Of a stretch of 64,000 nt of DNA, positions 48,447-60,241 are shown piece after piece. Below the pieces are notes generated by a model. That model was not told the DNA's origin. It saw nothing but the letters and a program-made list of their open reading frames with translations, and made no database searches. The stretch covers positions 17,670,001 to 17,734,000 of the forward strand of contig NC_071331.1 in NCBI RefSeq assembly GCF_010183535.1. Reading direction: 5' to 3'. Source of the stretch: Caenorhabditis remanei. Lineage: Eukaryota > Nematoda > Chromadorea > Rhabditida > Rhabditidae. A program made the position numbers and the translations under genes. How positions within the stretch are numbered: position 1 is the first letter of the stretch; each line of letters starts with the position of its first letter.

Positions 48447-49429
48447 CTAGCAGCATATGTTTCCGGCTTGACAAGTGTAACCATTGGCGCAAAGGCCATT
48501 GAAACAAGATCCAAATGGTGCACGTCCATTGGCACAAGTAGCGCAACAGTAACCATTGGCAGCACAAGAGTAACCAGTTGGACACGTCTGAAAATGACCA
48601 TCGTATACAACATTTTCAAGTTCAAATCATACCAGACCCACGCCGACATTCGTACATAGCCCAGCAGTTCTTCCAAATTGACATTCACAGCAATAGTTAG
48701 AAGTAGTGCACACAAATTGTCCACAGACTCTATTGGCTTGACAAGATGAGATAGCTGGGAGACCTCCACAAGTTCCAGTATATTCTTGACCTGTTGTGGA
48801 ACAGCACACCGCATTTATACATGTTTGACCTGCAGCACAGTCCACTGAGGTAGTGCATCGAACTTGAGTACGCTGGCCATTGTAGCAGTAGGCTGAAAAG
48901 GAGACAGTAGATCAAAATCCAGTTGGAGAAGTTTACCCAAAGCAGCCACAGATCTTGTTGTTGTGGTTGGAATAATTGGTGCTCGAGTCGTGAAAGTTGG
49001 CGTTGTGCAACAGCAGTTGTTGACACAAACCACGCCGGCTCCATATGGTGTGCACTGAGGAATTTTGGATTTGAAAATGAGTCACTTCAAGGATATTTAC
49101 CTGATAATTGTAGTAGCATCCTACACCAACTTTTCGTCCACCATTATCGCACATATTCGGGTTACGAACAGTTTGAGAGGTCCAGTAGCTGCAGGCTGAA
49201 ATTGGATGCCTTGGAAAGCGCTAATCTAAAAGCTTCATTCAATTCAGAAATGTATTCCGAATCATGTCGAAACTTTAGCGTTTCGAAACTATGTAAAATC
49301 CTTACGCAACATTGAGTAGAATTGATTAGGATAAGTTCCACAAATATTCATTTGTCTTTTCTGCCGTATCGCCACTTCTGTTGTCGAAAAAACTGCAGAA
49401 AACAAAGAGCAAAGAATAAGAAATCTCAT
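48447..49429 (-). CDS. Secreted cysteine-rich protein with EB-like modules
   Basis: Exons 49429-49306, 49195-49101, 49054-48937, 48892-48633 and 48587-48447 give 245 aa. A signal peptide (MRFLILCSLFSAVFS) is followed by a possible dibasic site (RQKRQ). Then come closely spaced cysteine clusters: CVNNCCC, a Thr-rich linker, CAAGQTCINAVCC, NYCCECQFGRTAGLC, CPTGYSCAANGYCCATC and CANGYTCQAGNICC at the very end. The recurring C-x4-5-C-x4-CC pattern resembles EB and related nematode extracellular modules. The role is unknown. Candidates are matrix protein, protease inhibitor or receptor ligand. All splice junctions keep the frame. Confidence 0.85.
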
Positions 49430-49656
49430 GATTCTGCAGATGTGTTGCATTGTGTTCAGTCTCTAAAGCAATGCTCGAAATATTGAAAAAATCAAAGTTA
49501 TGGGGAGAAAGAAGAGATGAAGAATCATTGTTTGCGCAGCCGTTTTCAAAAAGCTTGAACACGTCGCCCTCTATTGTTGTGCCCCAGATCACGGGAAAAA
49601 ATGACGATTCTTGGTTTTCTATAGTACGGAAATGGAACTTGTACGTGGAAAAATGA

Positions 49657-51294
49657 ATGGGGGATTCATTTCGAAGAAAACGAAGAACTTCTCTTTTCGT
49701 TATGATTGGGAACTCTTCCTCTGGCGATGGCTCGCAAGAAAAAAAATCGTTTCTAGATAAGCCAAGTGGGTTTGAAGTGTTGATATTGGAGGAGCCTCTG
49801 GGATACACAATTCAGCAACAGAAACGTTGACATAATGTCGTTCCAGACTCTTCAAAAACCGCGAATAGTGCAGTAACTGGTGCTTCGGAAAAGAGTAACA
49901 AAACTGAGAAATCGTCGAAAAAGACGGAGCAGAAAACTGATCGAAGTGTCAAGTCAACGAAGACTCAGATGACAGAAAAGACGACGAATCAGTCGATGGT
50001 CAGTCAGAAATCGACAGCTTCTACGCAAAGGTAAACGGATATCCAGACATCCCGACACACAGATTTCCTTCTTCCAGTATGGGCCGTCGAGGACCGAAAA
50101 TGAGTGATGGAACAGAATTCGATACAGGTCCCTACGGATACATTTTCTCTTTTATCTACCTTGCTGTCCTCTGGGGATTAGCCATCATCCTTGCAATCCT
50201 TCTGGTCTATTTCAATTATTCTCGTCTCGACCCACAATTTCCCACTTATTTTGGACATGGATCTTTTCTCGGCGGTGTTCCAAGTGAGCAATTCTGTTTG
50301 ACTAGTTTCCACATGATTACCCATTTTTTAGAAGCTACATTCGACCCAAACCCACGCAGATTCTTAGAGGAGGGCAACATAAATGTGATGGAATGGAATA
50401 TTTATGAGTTTAAGTCGTATCTCAACTACTTGATTCGCTATAAACAATTGTTGAAAAGTTGGTTTTTGATGTGCGTTTTGCACTTAAAAGGGCCTGACAT
50501 TTATAGAATATTCTGGTGGAGATACGATCAAGACACGTGTGATAGGAAAGGGATTGTGTAGTAATCAATCATTGACAGTTGACAAATCATGTCAGTTTGA
50601 TAGGTTCACTGGATTCGGAGAATGTGTTTTATCGCAGTGAGTTCTTTTTGAGAGAACGTGTTCATATTAAATCATCTCGGCACGCTTCTTACAACTGAAT
50701 GCCCTCGAGAACCCACAATTTTCTTCTGTTTCGGTAGAGCGCGGTTGTAAGAAGCGTTCCGTGCTAATATCTTCCAATCAAACATTTTCAGCGCAAACTT
50801 GGAACATGGTTTTGGATTCAGCAAAGGACAACCATGTATCATGTTGAGACTCAACAAGATTGTCGGATGGGCGCCAATTCTTAGCAATCAAACAGAATGC
50901 GACGATGGAGATTTGTGTTGTGGAACTGGTATTCAATTTGAGTGTAAATCTAATGTGAGTTCCACGTCTTGGAAAAAACTTTTATTATGATTTTCAGGAC
51001 GACGTGCAATTTGAGTACTATCCGAAGACCGGAATTCCCTCTTGCTATTTCCCGTATGCCAATCAAAGGGGCTACGAACAACCGTATCAGATGGTGAAAC
51101 TGGCTAATATCTCCTTCAATACACCTGTAGGTTTTGAAATTTTCAATTACTAGAAAGTAGCCAATTTCCAGACAACAATCGAGTGCTATCCGAAAGATAG
51201 CTCGTTGAGAACACTGGATAGCGGGAAGGTAAATGAAGCAAGATTTCATATCAAGATGACGAAAGATACCGTGGATGAAAAGAAAAAAGATTAG
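49657..51294 (+). CDS. Na+/K+-ATPase beta-like subunit
   Basis: Exons 49657-49765, 49847-50030, 50078-50283, 50332-50457, 50507-50636, 50792-50954, 50998-51126 and 51172-51294 give 389 aa. Beta subunits are type II membrane proteins needed for folding and delivery of P-type ATPase alpha subunits. The single span is YIFSFIYLAVLWGLAIILAI. The ectodomain holds the family's paired cysteines: LCSNQSLTVDKSCQF, FGECV, a KGQPCIMLRLNKIVGW block, CDDGDLCC, the YYPKTGIPSCYFPYANQ block and ECYPKD. The N-terminal cytoplasmic part is unusually long and Ser/Thr/Lys-rich. The start at 49657 gives the longest frame. ATG at 49702 (374 aa) is equally possible. Exon 4 ends at a weak donor (GTTGGT), but frame and homology support it. 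An inverted repeat lies in intron 5. Confidence 0.92.
50679..50764. repeat. Inverted-repeat element in intron 5 of the beta-subunit gene
   Basis: GGCACGCTTCTTACAACTG at 50679-50697 is inverted at the right end (GGTTGTAAGAAGCGTTCCGTGC region, 50728-50764). The right arm also carries TTTCGGTAGAGCGCG, shared with the element at 43.7 kb. Confidence 0.8.
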
Positions 51295-51320
51295 GAAGTT
51301 TCTTCAAACACATAAATAGT

Positions 51321-51369
51321 TTTATTCCATTCTCATTTTCATTTCAACTCAACCAGATTGTTCAATAAA
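51321..51369. promoter_or_regulatory. Crossed poly(A) signals of convergent genes
   Basis: TTTATT at 51321-51326 is AATAAA on minus, downstream of the small peptide gene's stop (51383). AATAAA at 51364-51369 on + lies 70 nt after the beta-subunit stop. Each signal sits nearer the other gene's stop, so the transcripts would overlap by tens of bases. Confidence 0.55.
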
Positions 51370-51382
51370 GGGAAAACGGGAT

Positions 51383-51740
51383 TTAGAGCAAGTTGCGGCA
51401 GAGTTCGAAACTTCGGAGAGCCAGCATACAGTCGACACGAGATGCGCGGCTGTGGATCACTGGTGGTCTGAAATTTCAGTTGTTTGGTTTTAAGTAAACT
51501 AGATTTGAAGAAGAGTTTAATGAAAAACAAAGCAAGCACTTACCGCTTATCGAGGAGTTGGAAGAGACTCTTCTGGAATTCCGGCATCACTTCGTCGACT
51601 CGCTTGTCCACGGAAACTGGAACATGACTCAGTTTTCATTACTATTTTTCATTCTTTTTGATCTCACCATAGGATGAAGCAGTGGCACAAACAAAGAGAA
51701 CGCATACAACCAGAAGGGAGAGCATGACAAATGAAGCCAT
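51383..51740 (-). CDS. Small secreted peptide precursor, neuropeptide-like
   Basis: Exons 51740-51668, 51616-51544 and 51467-51383 give 76 aa. A strong signal peptide (MASFVMLSLLVVCVLFVCATA) is followed by VSVDKR, a helical segment VDEVMPEFQKSLFQLLDKR, then PPVIHSRASR and a final VDCMLALRSFELCRNLL. Two Lys-Arg sites would be cut by prohormone convertase. That would release an 18-residue helical peptide and a C-terminal peptide with two cysteines nine residues apart, likely disulfide-linked. I do not recognise the family. The layout resembles two-cysteine neuropeptides such as the elevenin type, but the sequence does not let me name one. It could also be a small secreted hormone or toxin-like peptide. 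Confidence 0.75.
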
Positions 51741-54195
51741 TGTATTGGGAGCCAAGAGCGGGAATGTGTTACCTGGAGTAGTCTATAATTGAAGTGAGAA
51801 GATGATGTCAAGAGTAGAAAGAGAGAGGGTAAAAGAAAAAGAAAGGAGCAAAAAGGGGCGGGGCTTATTTTCTTCTGGAAAAAATGTTGGTAGATACATA
51901 CAATAGGGGACACAATAGGATGCATTGGGCATGGGGATTAGGAATGAGATGAGCACGTGGATACACTTTTCGGTTTCAAGTTTCCGCAATCTGAAGTTCA
52001 GAACGAAACGGAAATAATAGTGGGCATGAACTCACGACCGGAAAGGAAGTTTTACGTATGAAGGGATGAGACGTGGTATTGGAAAAGATGACAATTAAAA
52101 GAAGAAAAAGGGGGTTTCCTTGTTTTGAAATTGCAAAGAAGAAACAGCAAACTAAAATGGCACAAGAAAATGAGGAAGCTGGACTTGAGGGATCATGAAA
52201 GACATCAAACAATCTGGAATTCGAATTAACAACTTTCAGATTCTTGGTACCAACGTATTGAGCGAGAGGAACAAAAATTGCTTAAAAAATAGGAATGACG
52301 AGTTCTTGATAACTAGATTTACTCCTTCAAGTACCGTGTTTTTTAGAAAGTATCCAGGAAGTTTTCGAGATTTAGACTATAACAAAATCTGAGTTCCCAC
52401 GTCAACAAACGATTTGTTACAGGTTACTTAACAACATAATTTGCACAGAAATAAGGATTTTCCAGAATCTTAAAGATAGAATTCCAGTCTAGTCGAAATG
52501 TCAAATGACTCTCTTTCTCATCGAATTTCTTATTTCAAAACAATTCCAGATTCCCACACCCCAGCTGGTCAGATTGATATGATATCACAGTATATCACAT
52601 TATATAATTTCAAAAATCATAAAATTAATCGAACCCAAAATCGAATGAATTCTCATCGACGACGTGTCAAAAAGAAAGAAGAATAGAAAATGATGTGTCA
52701 ATTTGGGGAAAGAAGACAAACAAATTTAAACGAGATCCTATTTACTTGAACTTATTCCCACTCCACGAGACATAGTAAATGAGCTTTGAGGGGGTTGTTT
52801 CAGGACGGAAATGGAAAAAAGAGACAAGGAATGGTGTGAAACAATAGGATTTACATTTGGGATAAGGGGGAGGTTATTTTTGGGAAAAAGGAAAAGATGA
52901 GTGAATGTCATTCAAAATTCAAAGCGGAATTGTACTGCGGGTGGGAACATTTTATGACGATGTCTATTGAGGGTTTCAACAGAGATCAGTATGAAGTAAC
53001 TGGTGATGACTGAAACAATGGGTGGGTGCCGCGAATCTTTAGCTTCAGAGTAATGTCAAGAGCCCCCAAGATGTATTGTACCACAAGAGCTGAAAGCAGT
53101 GGGCACAGAATGGGCGGCTTTCTGTCAAAAATAAGAAAGTTATCGAGACTGTTGCTTCCATAAGTGATGATGTCCAAATCGCCAGCAAAACAGCTGTAGA
53201 TCCCAACTTAAAAGCAAATCTGTATGCCTTAAAATAACCTAAACGGTTCACGGAATAGTTTTAAAAAATTTCATAAATAAATATATGCACTCTATTTTTG
53301 ACAGCAATTGAAAGACTTCGCACTGGTATCTGACCGAAAAGACATTAACAAAGTGCTAAATTGCTCTGAAAACATGCCAATTTCAGATGTTGACCACAAC
53401 ATTCAAACTGATGAAAACATGGAAATAGTGCGTGGGTTTCAACGATCTCACACCAACTTTTTGCGCCCCGAAGAAAACCGGAAATGATATTATTTTTAGA
53501 TGGAAATGACAACAAGTGTCTGGAGAAAAATATTGTGCAAATTACTGGAACATAAACTAATAGAAAGAGCAACAAGTGCGGGAAAAACGGAAACAAACTC
53601 TAAATAGAAAGAAGTCTTTCGGAGAGTAATAAGATCTTAGATTGACGTCAAGACCGGAAACTGAAATTTGTGGTGTTTCAATTTTGAAATAGAATATGAT
53701 AATTGAGGAATTACGTGGATTCCTAAAATAAGAAGCACTGATTCATAGTATCTCAGAATGATGTTTACCAATAAAACTCTGTGATTTGTTCTTGCATGAC
53801 AAATTGAGGGATGTCTGGGTGTTGGACCAGCTGGAAAATTATATATTTCCCATTATCTTATTTGAAAAACCTCCTTCCAGGTTCCTCTTCCCACTTCATT
53901 TTGGAACAAATATCCCAAAACGTTTCTCCAATTCACCGAAATGATGCGTCATCAAAAAACTATTGTAAGCACATAAGTGTGTACTTCAAGCTTATCCTTC
54001 TCCTCACTTTTTCTCTTTTTCCGCGATCGACACGAACCGGACTGGCGGTGTTCATATTCTTCGAAAAACCATTACAAAAGTCATAAGCTGGTGTCGTAAC
54101 TAGCTGGATCCCGATAATCCGCATTGAGAAAAAACGAAAAAAGATCTCAAAAGTGGTTGAGTGAAGAAACATCTGTCTCACAACCAATTCGAAAA
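51741..54195. other. Intergenic, 2.5 kb
   Basis: No supported gene. Minus-strand frames at about 52986-53251 (63 and 68 codons) are hydrophobic, and one follows a possible TTTTTGACAG acceptor, so they could be a remnant of a membrane-protein exon. Evidence is weak. A 62-codon + frame at 52498-52686 is basic and has no motif. Confidence 0.4.
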
Positions 54196-56281
54196 ATGTT
54201 TCTACGTATTTTTATTTCTGTATTGGTTTATATTTCAACGGTAAGTAACTTACAGACAGAGTTAAAGAGCTTACTCATTATGAATTCATTGTTTTTGGAA
54301 TAGCTAACTAGACTGGTCATAATTTTGGCACATGCAACTCTTTCTTGTTTTTTCGGCGTTAGCCTTACCATCTTATTATTCAAGAAGTTTTAATAAAAAT
54401 CTTAGAAATATCTAATTCATTACAGGTCCTATGCGAATCCGAAAAAGCGGCGACTGATAAAGAAAAACCTGAGATTTCGGAGCAAATCGACCCATCCATC
54501 TACATTCGCCAAGGTCTCATGAATGGAATGGGAATGGGACAACAGTTTGGAATGGGACAGAATGCGATGAATCAAGGTGAGATACTTATGATTTATAGTC
54601 TCCTACAGTACTCACTTTTAATCCAAATGTTATCTCAAATATGTTGAAAGATTAGGATTAATAAGGCATATCTTGGAACATAATGAAGCTTAGATCACAT
54701 CATTTTGTGCTGATTAGTGAGAAAGTGTAACCTGAGAGTGTATGTTATGCCTGAGATCAGATCAGAAATTGAACATCAGAACAACTCTATTTGACTACAA
54801 ATCACAACCCCGGAATATAATGGGAACAAACATAGTTCTGAGGAGAACAATGTCTCATTTAGATGACGTTCTGAGAATAATGAAGGGGTATTGTTAATGG
54901 ATTAGTGAGATATTTCAGTAAACTTTGCCTTCAACTGCAAGTGTACATCAAAGAGCACAAATCCATTGGCTCCGGCACCAATGGATGCTAATGCATTGGC
55001 TCAGCAGCAAATTGTTCAACTTCAGGTATGAAAAGGGAGCTAGAAATACTAACTTCTGATTTGGGAACCATTTGAATAATAAGACAATAAAAACAATTAA
55101 TTTTTATGATTCAGAAAATGTGGGGCTTTTTCTTTCTCTTCAGCATAAAGATTATATCCCCTAGAAAGCAGAAACTGACATCACTTGAAAAAAATGAAAA
55201 AATAAGTTTACGGTGACCCGTCAATAGCAAAAAAAGCATAAAAGGAGTATCTCGTATAGTTCATTTTCCAAATGGAATTTTTAGTGCTTCTTTTCTTTTT
55301 TTTATTCTGTCACTTCGCTCCGAGAATAGAATCAGGAAAGGGCGTCTAGTATACTTTCGTATTCTTTTATTTTGACGCGTTGAATCGGAAACATTTCAAA
55401 AGAAAGCAGAGCATTTCGGGAGATATGTATATTTCAGGAGCAAGTGAGACGACAACAAGAAATCATCAATCGGCAATCGGCAACGAAGAATGGTTTCGAG
55501 AATTTCAGTGAGTTTTAGTATTGGCCAAATATGTGCAAGGCTCCCAATGAAAGTTTGTTAGTTCTTAGTAATCGTAGAAGATAGAGAAAGTCTCTGGTAG
55601 GCTTCTCATTAGGCATTTAATTTGAGGAGAAGTGACCCAATGGTTTGTCGAGAAACCCATATGTTCAATTGGTTTGCTAAAAAACGTCACTGCCCGAGAA
55701 CTTCAAAAAAAGTTTTTCCAAAAAGCATCCTCGCAATGCAATAAAAGAAAAAATAAAACTCAGTGAACTGGAAAGGTGAAATACAATTCATGAACTCTGT
55801 CTAGACGAAGAACAAAATTTAACAAGAATCAAAAAGATTCTCACGAAATCCAGAAAACTACTACTTCGGTTTTCTCGAAAAACAATCACAAACGTGTCAA
55901 AATAATTTCTGAACAACAACATGAACTTCGTGAGAAAAAACGTTCGGTCGTCTATCCTTGTTTTTTTTTCGAAAATTCAAGCAATGTCAATCAAGTTCAA
56001 TCTTCCGTGAATGACGAGAAAAACCTCTTCTCCTTTTTCAAAATGTCAATTTTTCAGCTCAACTGATTGCTCTGGCCAATCAGATGGACTGCTCTTGTTC
56101 ATCGGATAATTCTGGAATGGGCGGATCGGTTGGAATGGGAGGAATGTATGCAAGTCAAGGTGGAATGGGAGGATATCCACCAATAACTCATGGATTTGGA
56201 TTCCCAGCTCAACGAGGAGTTCCGATACAGACTTTCGGAGGAACACAGCAGATGATTGAGGTTCCGTATGCGAGAAGTTGA
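54196..56281 (+). CDS. Secreted Gly/Met/Gln-rich protein with CxC motifs
   Basis: Exons 54196-54240, 54426-54576, 54919-55025, 55438-55507 and 56058-56281 give 198 aa. The leader is [18 protein letters not shown]. An acidic stretch and [18 protein letters not shown] follow. Then come FNCKCTSKS, a Gln-rich helical segment ([20 protein letters not shown]), [14 protein letters not shown], and a tail of GMGG repeats ending in IEVPYARS. The two C-x-C motifs flank the Gln-rich helix. This pattern, with signal peptide, Gly/Met repeats and CxC pairs, suggests a secreted structural protein such as cuticle or eggshell material, but the family is not recognised. The five exons splice without conflict. 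Confidence 0.8.
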
Positions 56282-57076
56282 GGAATTCGGGAATAAATGG
56301 AATGTTAATTTATCTAATTTTATGTAAAGAAACAATTAACTTTATAATTGCATCATGAACACAATATTTCTGGGAATAAACGCAAATTTGATCCACATAT
56401 ATCATCATCCTGATGTAAGCTGTTTTCATCCCCCACAGCTGTTTGACAAGTGAGATGATACATTTCTCATGAATACAATAATTTCTGATTCATCGGTCAG
56501 CAAACATAAACAACACAGAGGGCACGGAATACATCGTTTTGAACCTTCATATGACGTTAACCGGGATAATCGGTTGTCTGAAATTCTGAAAATGAGAACA
56601 TACCCCTGTATGAAGCGTCGGATGGACTCAAGAAGATTTTCAGAAAGAGTAAAAAAATATTTAAAAAAGAAAATCATTTGATCTATTTTTCATGATGTAG
56701 CGATAATCGAAAGTCGTTTCGAGACATGTTTCGAGACATTCAAGACGGATGAAATATACCGAAAAGGTGTGCCAAGATGCGGCGCATCCAAAGGGATCAG
56801 ATAGTGTCTGTGAATAGTTGGCAAGTTAGAAAAACTATGATTGTTGTTTTTTGGAAAATCATGTATAAAAGGGGATTGCATCTGTTCTTTGTTTCCATTT
56901 CAGCTAATGTTCGAACTTCCTTTCGCTAGTATTTCGTCAGGTAGGATTCGATGGAAAAAGTTGAAGATTATGGCAACGAGGAGGAAATATTTGTTATTTA
57001 TGAAAACTTGGATTCAATCGTGGGGTATGTTTTCTGAAGTAATTTATTTCATATCCGCAATAACCACCAATAACTA
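56282..57076. other. Intergenic, no supported gene
   Basis: A basic 70-codon + frame (56469-56681) and a 92-codon + frame (56841-57119) show no motif and no partner exons. No clear function is seen. Confidence 0.4.
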
Positions 57077-57515
57077 CAGTACCGGCCAAAATGATATCAT
57101 ATGTTGCTTTTTCAGTTGAAAATGTCCACCTTTGAGAGTGAGTCATAGTAAACAATTTTCTTCCTCAATGTACACTTTTTATGGAACGTATAGATTGAAC
57201 GTAGAACTTCATTTTTGTAGTTATTAACCTTTTTGTACGGACACTTCCTAGAGAGTTACAGTAATTTAAAGTGGATAGCACAAAAATCTCACTATTCTGC
57301 ACTGAAATAGGGCGATTTGAGAAATAAATTACTTTGTCGAGATGTAACTGTAAGTTCGTACAAAAAAGTCAACTACAAAAGTGGAGTTCTATTCTTGGTC
57401 TGTTCAATCCATAAAAATTTATTTTGTAGGACAGTTAGTTTTACCATGACGCACTATCAAAGTTGGGAATTTTCAACTAAAAAAGGCTAAATATGATATT
57501 TTTTGGCCGGCACTG
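57077..57515. repeat. Palindromic repeat element, about 440 bp
   Basis: The left arm (57077-57240, starting CAGTACCGGCCAAAA) and right arm (57357-57515, ending TTTTGGCCGGCACTG) are inverted copies around a centre of about 115 bp. Both contain the TTCATTTTTGTAG core also found at 3.8 and 59.4 kb. There is no coding capacity, so this is a non-autonomous foldback element. Confidence 0.85.
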
Positions 57516-57764
57516 AATATGAGTAATTAATTATTGAAATAATTATCCGAACAAACGATTTTTTGTTCTGTTGGCATTCACTAGCTCTGTATACAACAGT
57601 CAATGTATATTTTGCAACTAACCTATGTTTTCTAGTCGTAGACTGTGTTTTTGTGAGTGAAAAATCCAAAGAATCATTACCGAATAAATCGGGTTGTCGC
57701 TCGTTTGATCCCCCTTTTTGTTCGGTTTCACACCACTCTCTCACAGTTTTTTTGTTATTCAGAT

Positions 57765-58891
57765 ATGACGCGATCTTCAACTTTACTCTTACTTGCTGCA
57801 TTGTTATCTGCCATTTTGTATTTTTATCACAATCGAATTCCAGTTTTAAGAAGTTTACCAGTGAGTCTTTTCTGATGGAGTTTCTTCTACAGTTGTCCTT
57901 TCAGTTAATCAGTTCCAGTACCTCATCTGAAATTTATTATAAATGGAGGGAATGTATGTCAGAAGAGATGGAATATCTGATGTCATCTGATGATAATACT
58001 TTCTGGAATCAACTGGAAAATCCAGTACAAAAGTGTGAGATGTTGAATGATTTGAGGACGATAGTTATGGAACCATTCAATAATTTGGATGAAACCAAAT
58101 ATTCGATTCTTCCAATTTGTGGGAATACAGTCATGAGTGTGGTTACGCTGGGAGTTGGACAAGATGTGAATGCCGAGCAAGAAATGAAAAAAGTAAGGTT
58201 TTACAAGTTTCATTCATCTCCCGAATACTGAAAAATTTTAGCGAATTGGCAACTATTCTGTCCAATTCTACGGGGCTGACCCGATTGTAGAAGGGAACGA
58301 TGAACTCTTTTCAAAAGTTGGAACATTTTTCCCGTTTGCAGTTGGAAACTCATCTAGGATGGGAACGGCTTCTGTTCTATTGGATGGTAATTTGAATTTT
58401 TTTCTCAAAAAATCCGGTTTTCTAGGAGTGTATGTTGAGAAACGAGTAATTCATGTTGAATTCGTGCAGTTTCTGAAAGGGATTATTGGAAAAACGGTGA
58501 GTTTTCTTCTTTTTGAGATTCTGATTTTAGATTAAAACTGTTTTTTTTTCAGTTCTATGACAATATCTGGGTAGACGGAGAGTACGCAGAATATGAGTTG
58601 TTTGAGTACTTTTACAACGGAGGACAGCTGGATCGAGAGGGGATTACTGTTTGTCAGTTTAATATGGAGGTAGCCAAATTCATTATCTGATATCAGCTGA
58701 ATATTTATTTTCAGATGCATTTACCAGATGCGATACGAAAAAATCAATTTAAAAATTTCATCACAAGAATTTACGAAGACCAGAGATATGCGTTTTTCCG
58801 TCCGATTCGAGGAAACCATATCCGATTGTTTTTTGTCAATTTTAGAGATCCGATTTGTGCGAAAAAGTTTATTAGCGAGAATAGTTATTGA
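57765..58891 (+). CDS. FkbM-type methyltransferase-domain protein, copy A
   Basis: Exons 57765-57860, 57905-58192, 58242-58386, 58426-58496, 58553-58669 and 58715-58891 give 297 aa. An N-terminal signal anchor (STLLLLAALLSAILYFYHNR) suggests a type II Golgi or secreted protein. The body has VVTLGVGQDVNAEQEM, the QFYGADP motif, FFPFAVGN, HVEFVQFLKG and IWVDGEYAEYELFEYF, which match the FkbM-type Methyltransf_21 family expanded in nematodes. GVGQD and YGAD lie where an S-adenosylmethionine site would be expected. The substrate is unknown. Copy B 4 kb downstream has the same motifs, and its exons 4 and 5 are identical in length (71 and 117 nt). Copy A has lost or never had the last intron of copy B. 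The start follows an acceptor closely. Confidence 0.88.
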
Positions 58892-59310
58892 AAAATTTTA
58901 TGTGTTTGTTGATTTATTTTTAAAAAAGTAGTATTGAAAACTTGAAAAATAGAACGAGTCAGAAAAAACTAATAAAGGGAAACCACAGAAGAATACAAAG
59001 TAACTGTCGTTCATGACTCAAAAATATACAATACATATATTGCATTTTAAACGAAAATTTCCTCCCTGGTTTGTAATTTTGCGCCTAGAGTTGGTTATGT
59101 TGGTTTACTGCACTGGTTCCATTTTTTGTCAAAGTCAGAATCCATTTGTAGACTGTTTCGTTAGTGTTTAGACAAAAACTATCGTAACAAGTGAATGGCT
59201 AGTAATATTCTTTGCTTTATCCTTGACACAAATGCTCATGATCGATTTTGATCTCTGCAGATTTAACTTTTTAGACCTTACTGCAATATGATTATGTTTA
59301 TAGTATTATA

Positions 59311-59527
59311 CAGTACCGATCATAAGGTGATAAACTTTGGCCACTTTCAGTTGAAAAGGTCCAACTTTGAGAGTGTGTCATGGTAATATGGATTGTCCCA
59401 TCTAGTAGATTTTTAATGGATCGTACAGATCAAAAGTAGAACTTCATTTTTGTAGTTGACAACTTTTTTGTACGGACATTCCCTAAAAAGTTATGATTAT
59501 TTTAAGACGACAGCTCACCCGGTACTG
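59311..59527. repeat. Half copy of the 57.1 kb palindromic element
   Basis: It starts CAGTACCGATCA and shares the TTTCAGTTGAAAA, CAACTTTGAGAGTG and TTCATTTTTGTAG blocks with the left arm at 57.1 kb. It ends CGGTACTG, the inverted start. Most of the right arm is missing. Confidence 0.75.
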
Positions 59528-59970
59528 TAACTGTAAAATAAGTCTTGAGGATCAAAGTTTCTAGAAACTGTGGCATCCCAACTTTAACAGTGTTTCCATG
59601 AGATCAGCTCAGCGGATGCAGAGTGTGCACCATGATGTCTTAACCATACCATAGTTTGTGCTTCTGTGTGCATAGTCTGTTTGATGAATGTCTAGATTCA
59701 AGAGATCAGAGAGCGAAAATTCAGGAAATGAACATCTCTTTTTTCTGAAAAGTATATTTCTGTAAGCATCATCAGTGGAAAACTATATTTTCATGTATCG
59801 ATAAGAAAGCCGCATTTTACAGATTGACCGAGTCTGAAGAGATTATAACCGATATTCAGCTAGAAAAAGAAAACAGCGATTATGGCAACATCTGTATTCT
59901 CACTAATTTTCCTGAATCATAAGAATTTATGATGACCTCACTTTTACCAGCATCTGACGCTCAGTAAAGG

Positions 59971-60241
59971 GATTATTCAGATCATTCAAAAATGTATTTT
60001 AATAAATATTTTACCTTATTCACGAACGGTGAAAAATATATTTTTTAACATGTTTTTCTCCCATTTTTCTACTATGCTCCCCCCTTTGACAGTTTTTCTA
60101 CATAACATGTCGAAAAATGTAAAAATAGGGAAAAGCGCTGTTAGACGAACGCTAAACTGAGATTTGTAAAAAAATAGTTTTTCGGCGCTCGTGAATAAGG
60201 AAACAGTGTATTAAAATACACTTTTACATGACCTGAATAAC
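59971..60241. repeat. Inverted repeat element, about 270 bp
   Basis: The left arm 59971-60027 (GATTATTCAGATCATTCAAA to TTATTCACGAACG) is inverted at 60186-60241 (CGCTCGTGAATAAGG to CCTGAATAAC). The inner 160 bp is AT-rich and non-coding. It is distinct in sequence from the other repeats here. Confidence 0.8.
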
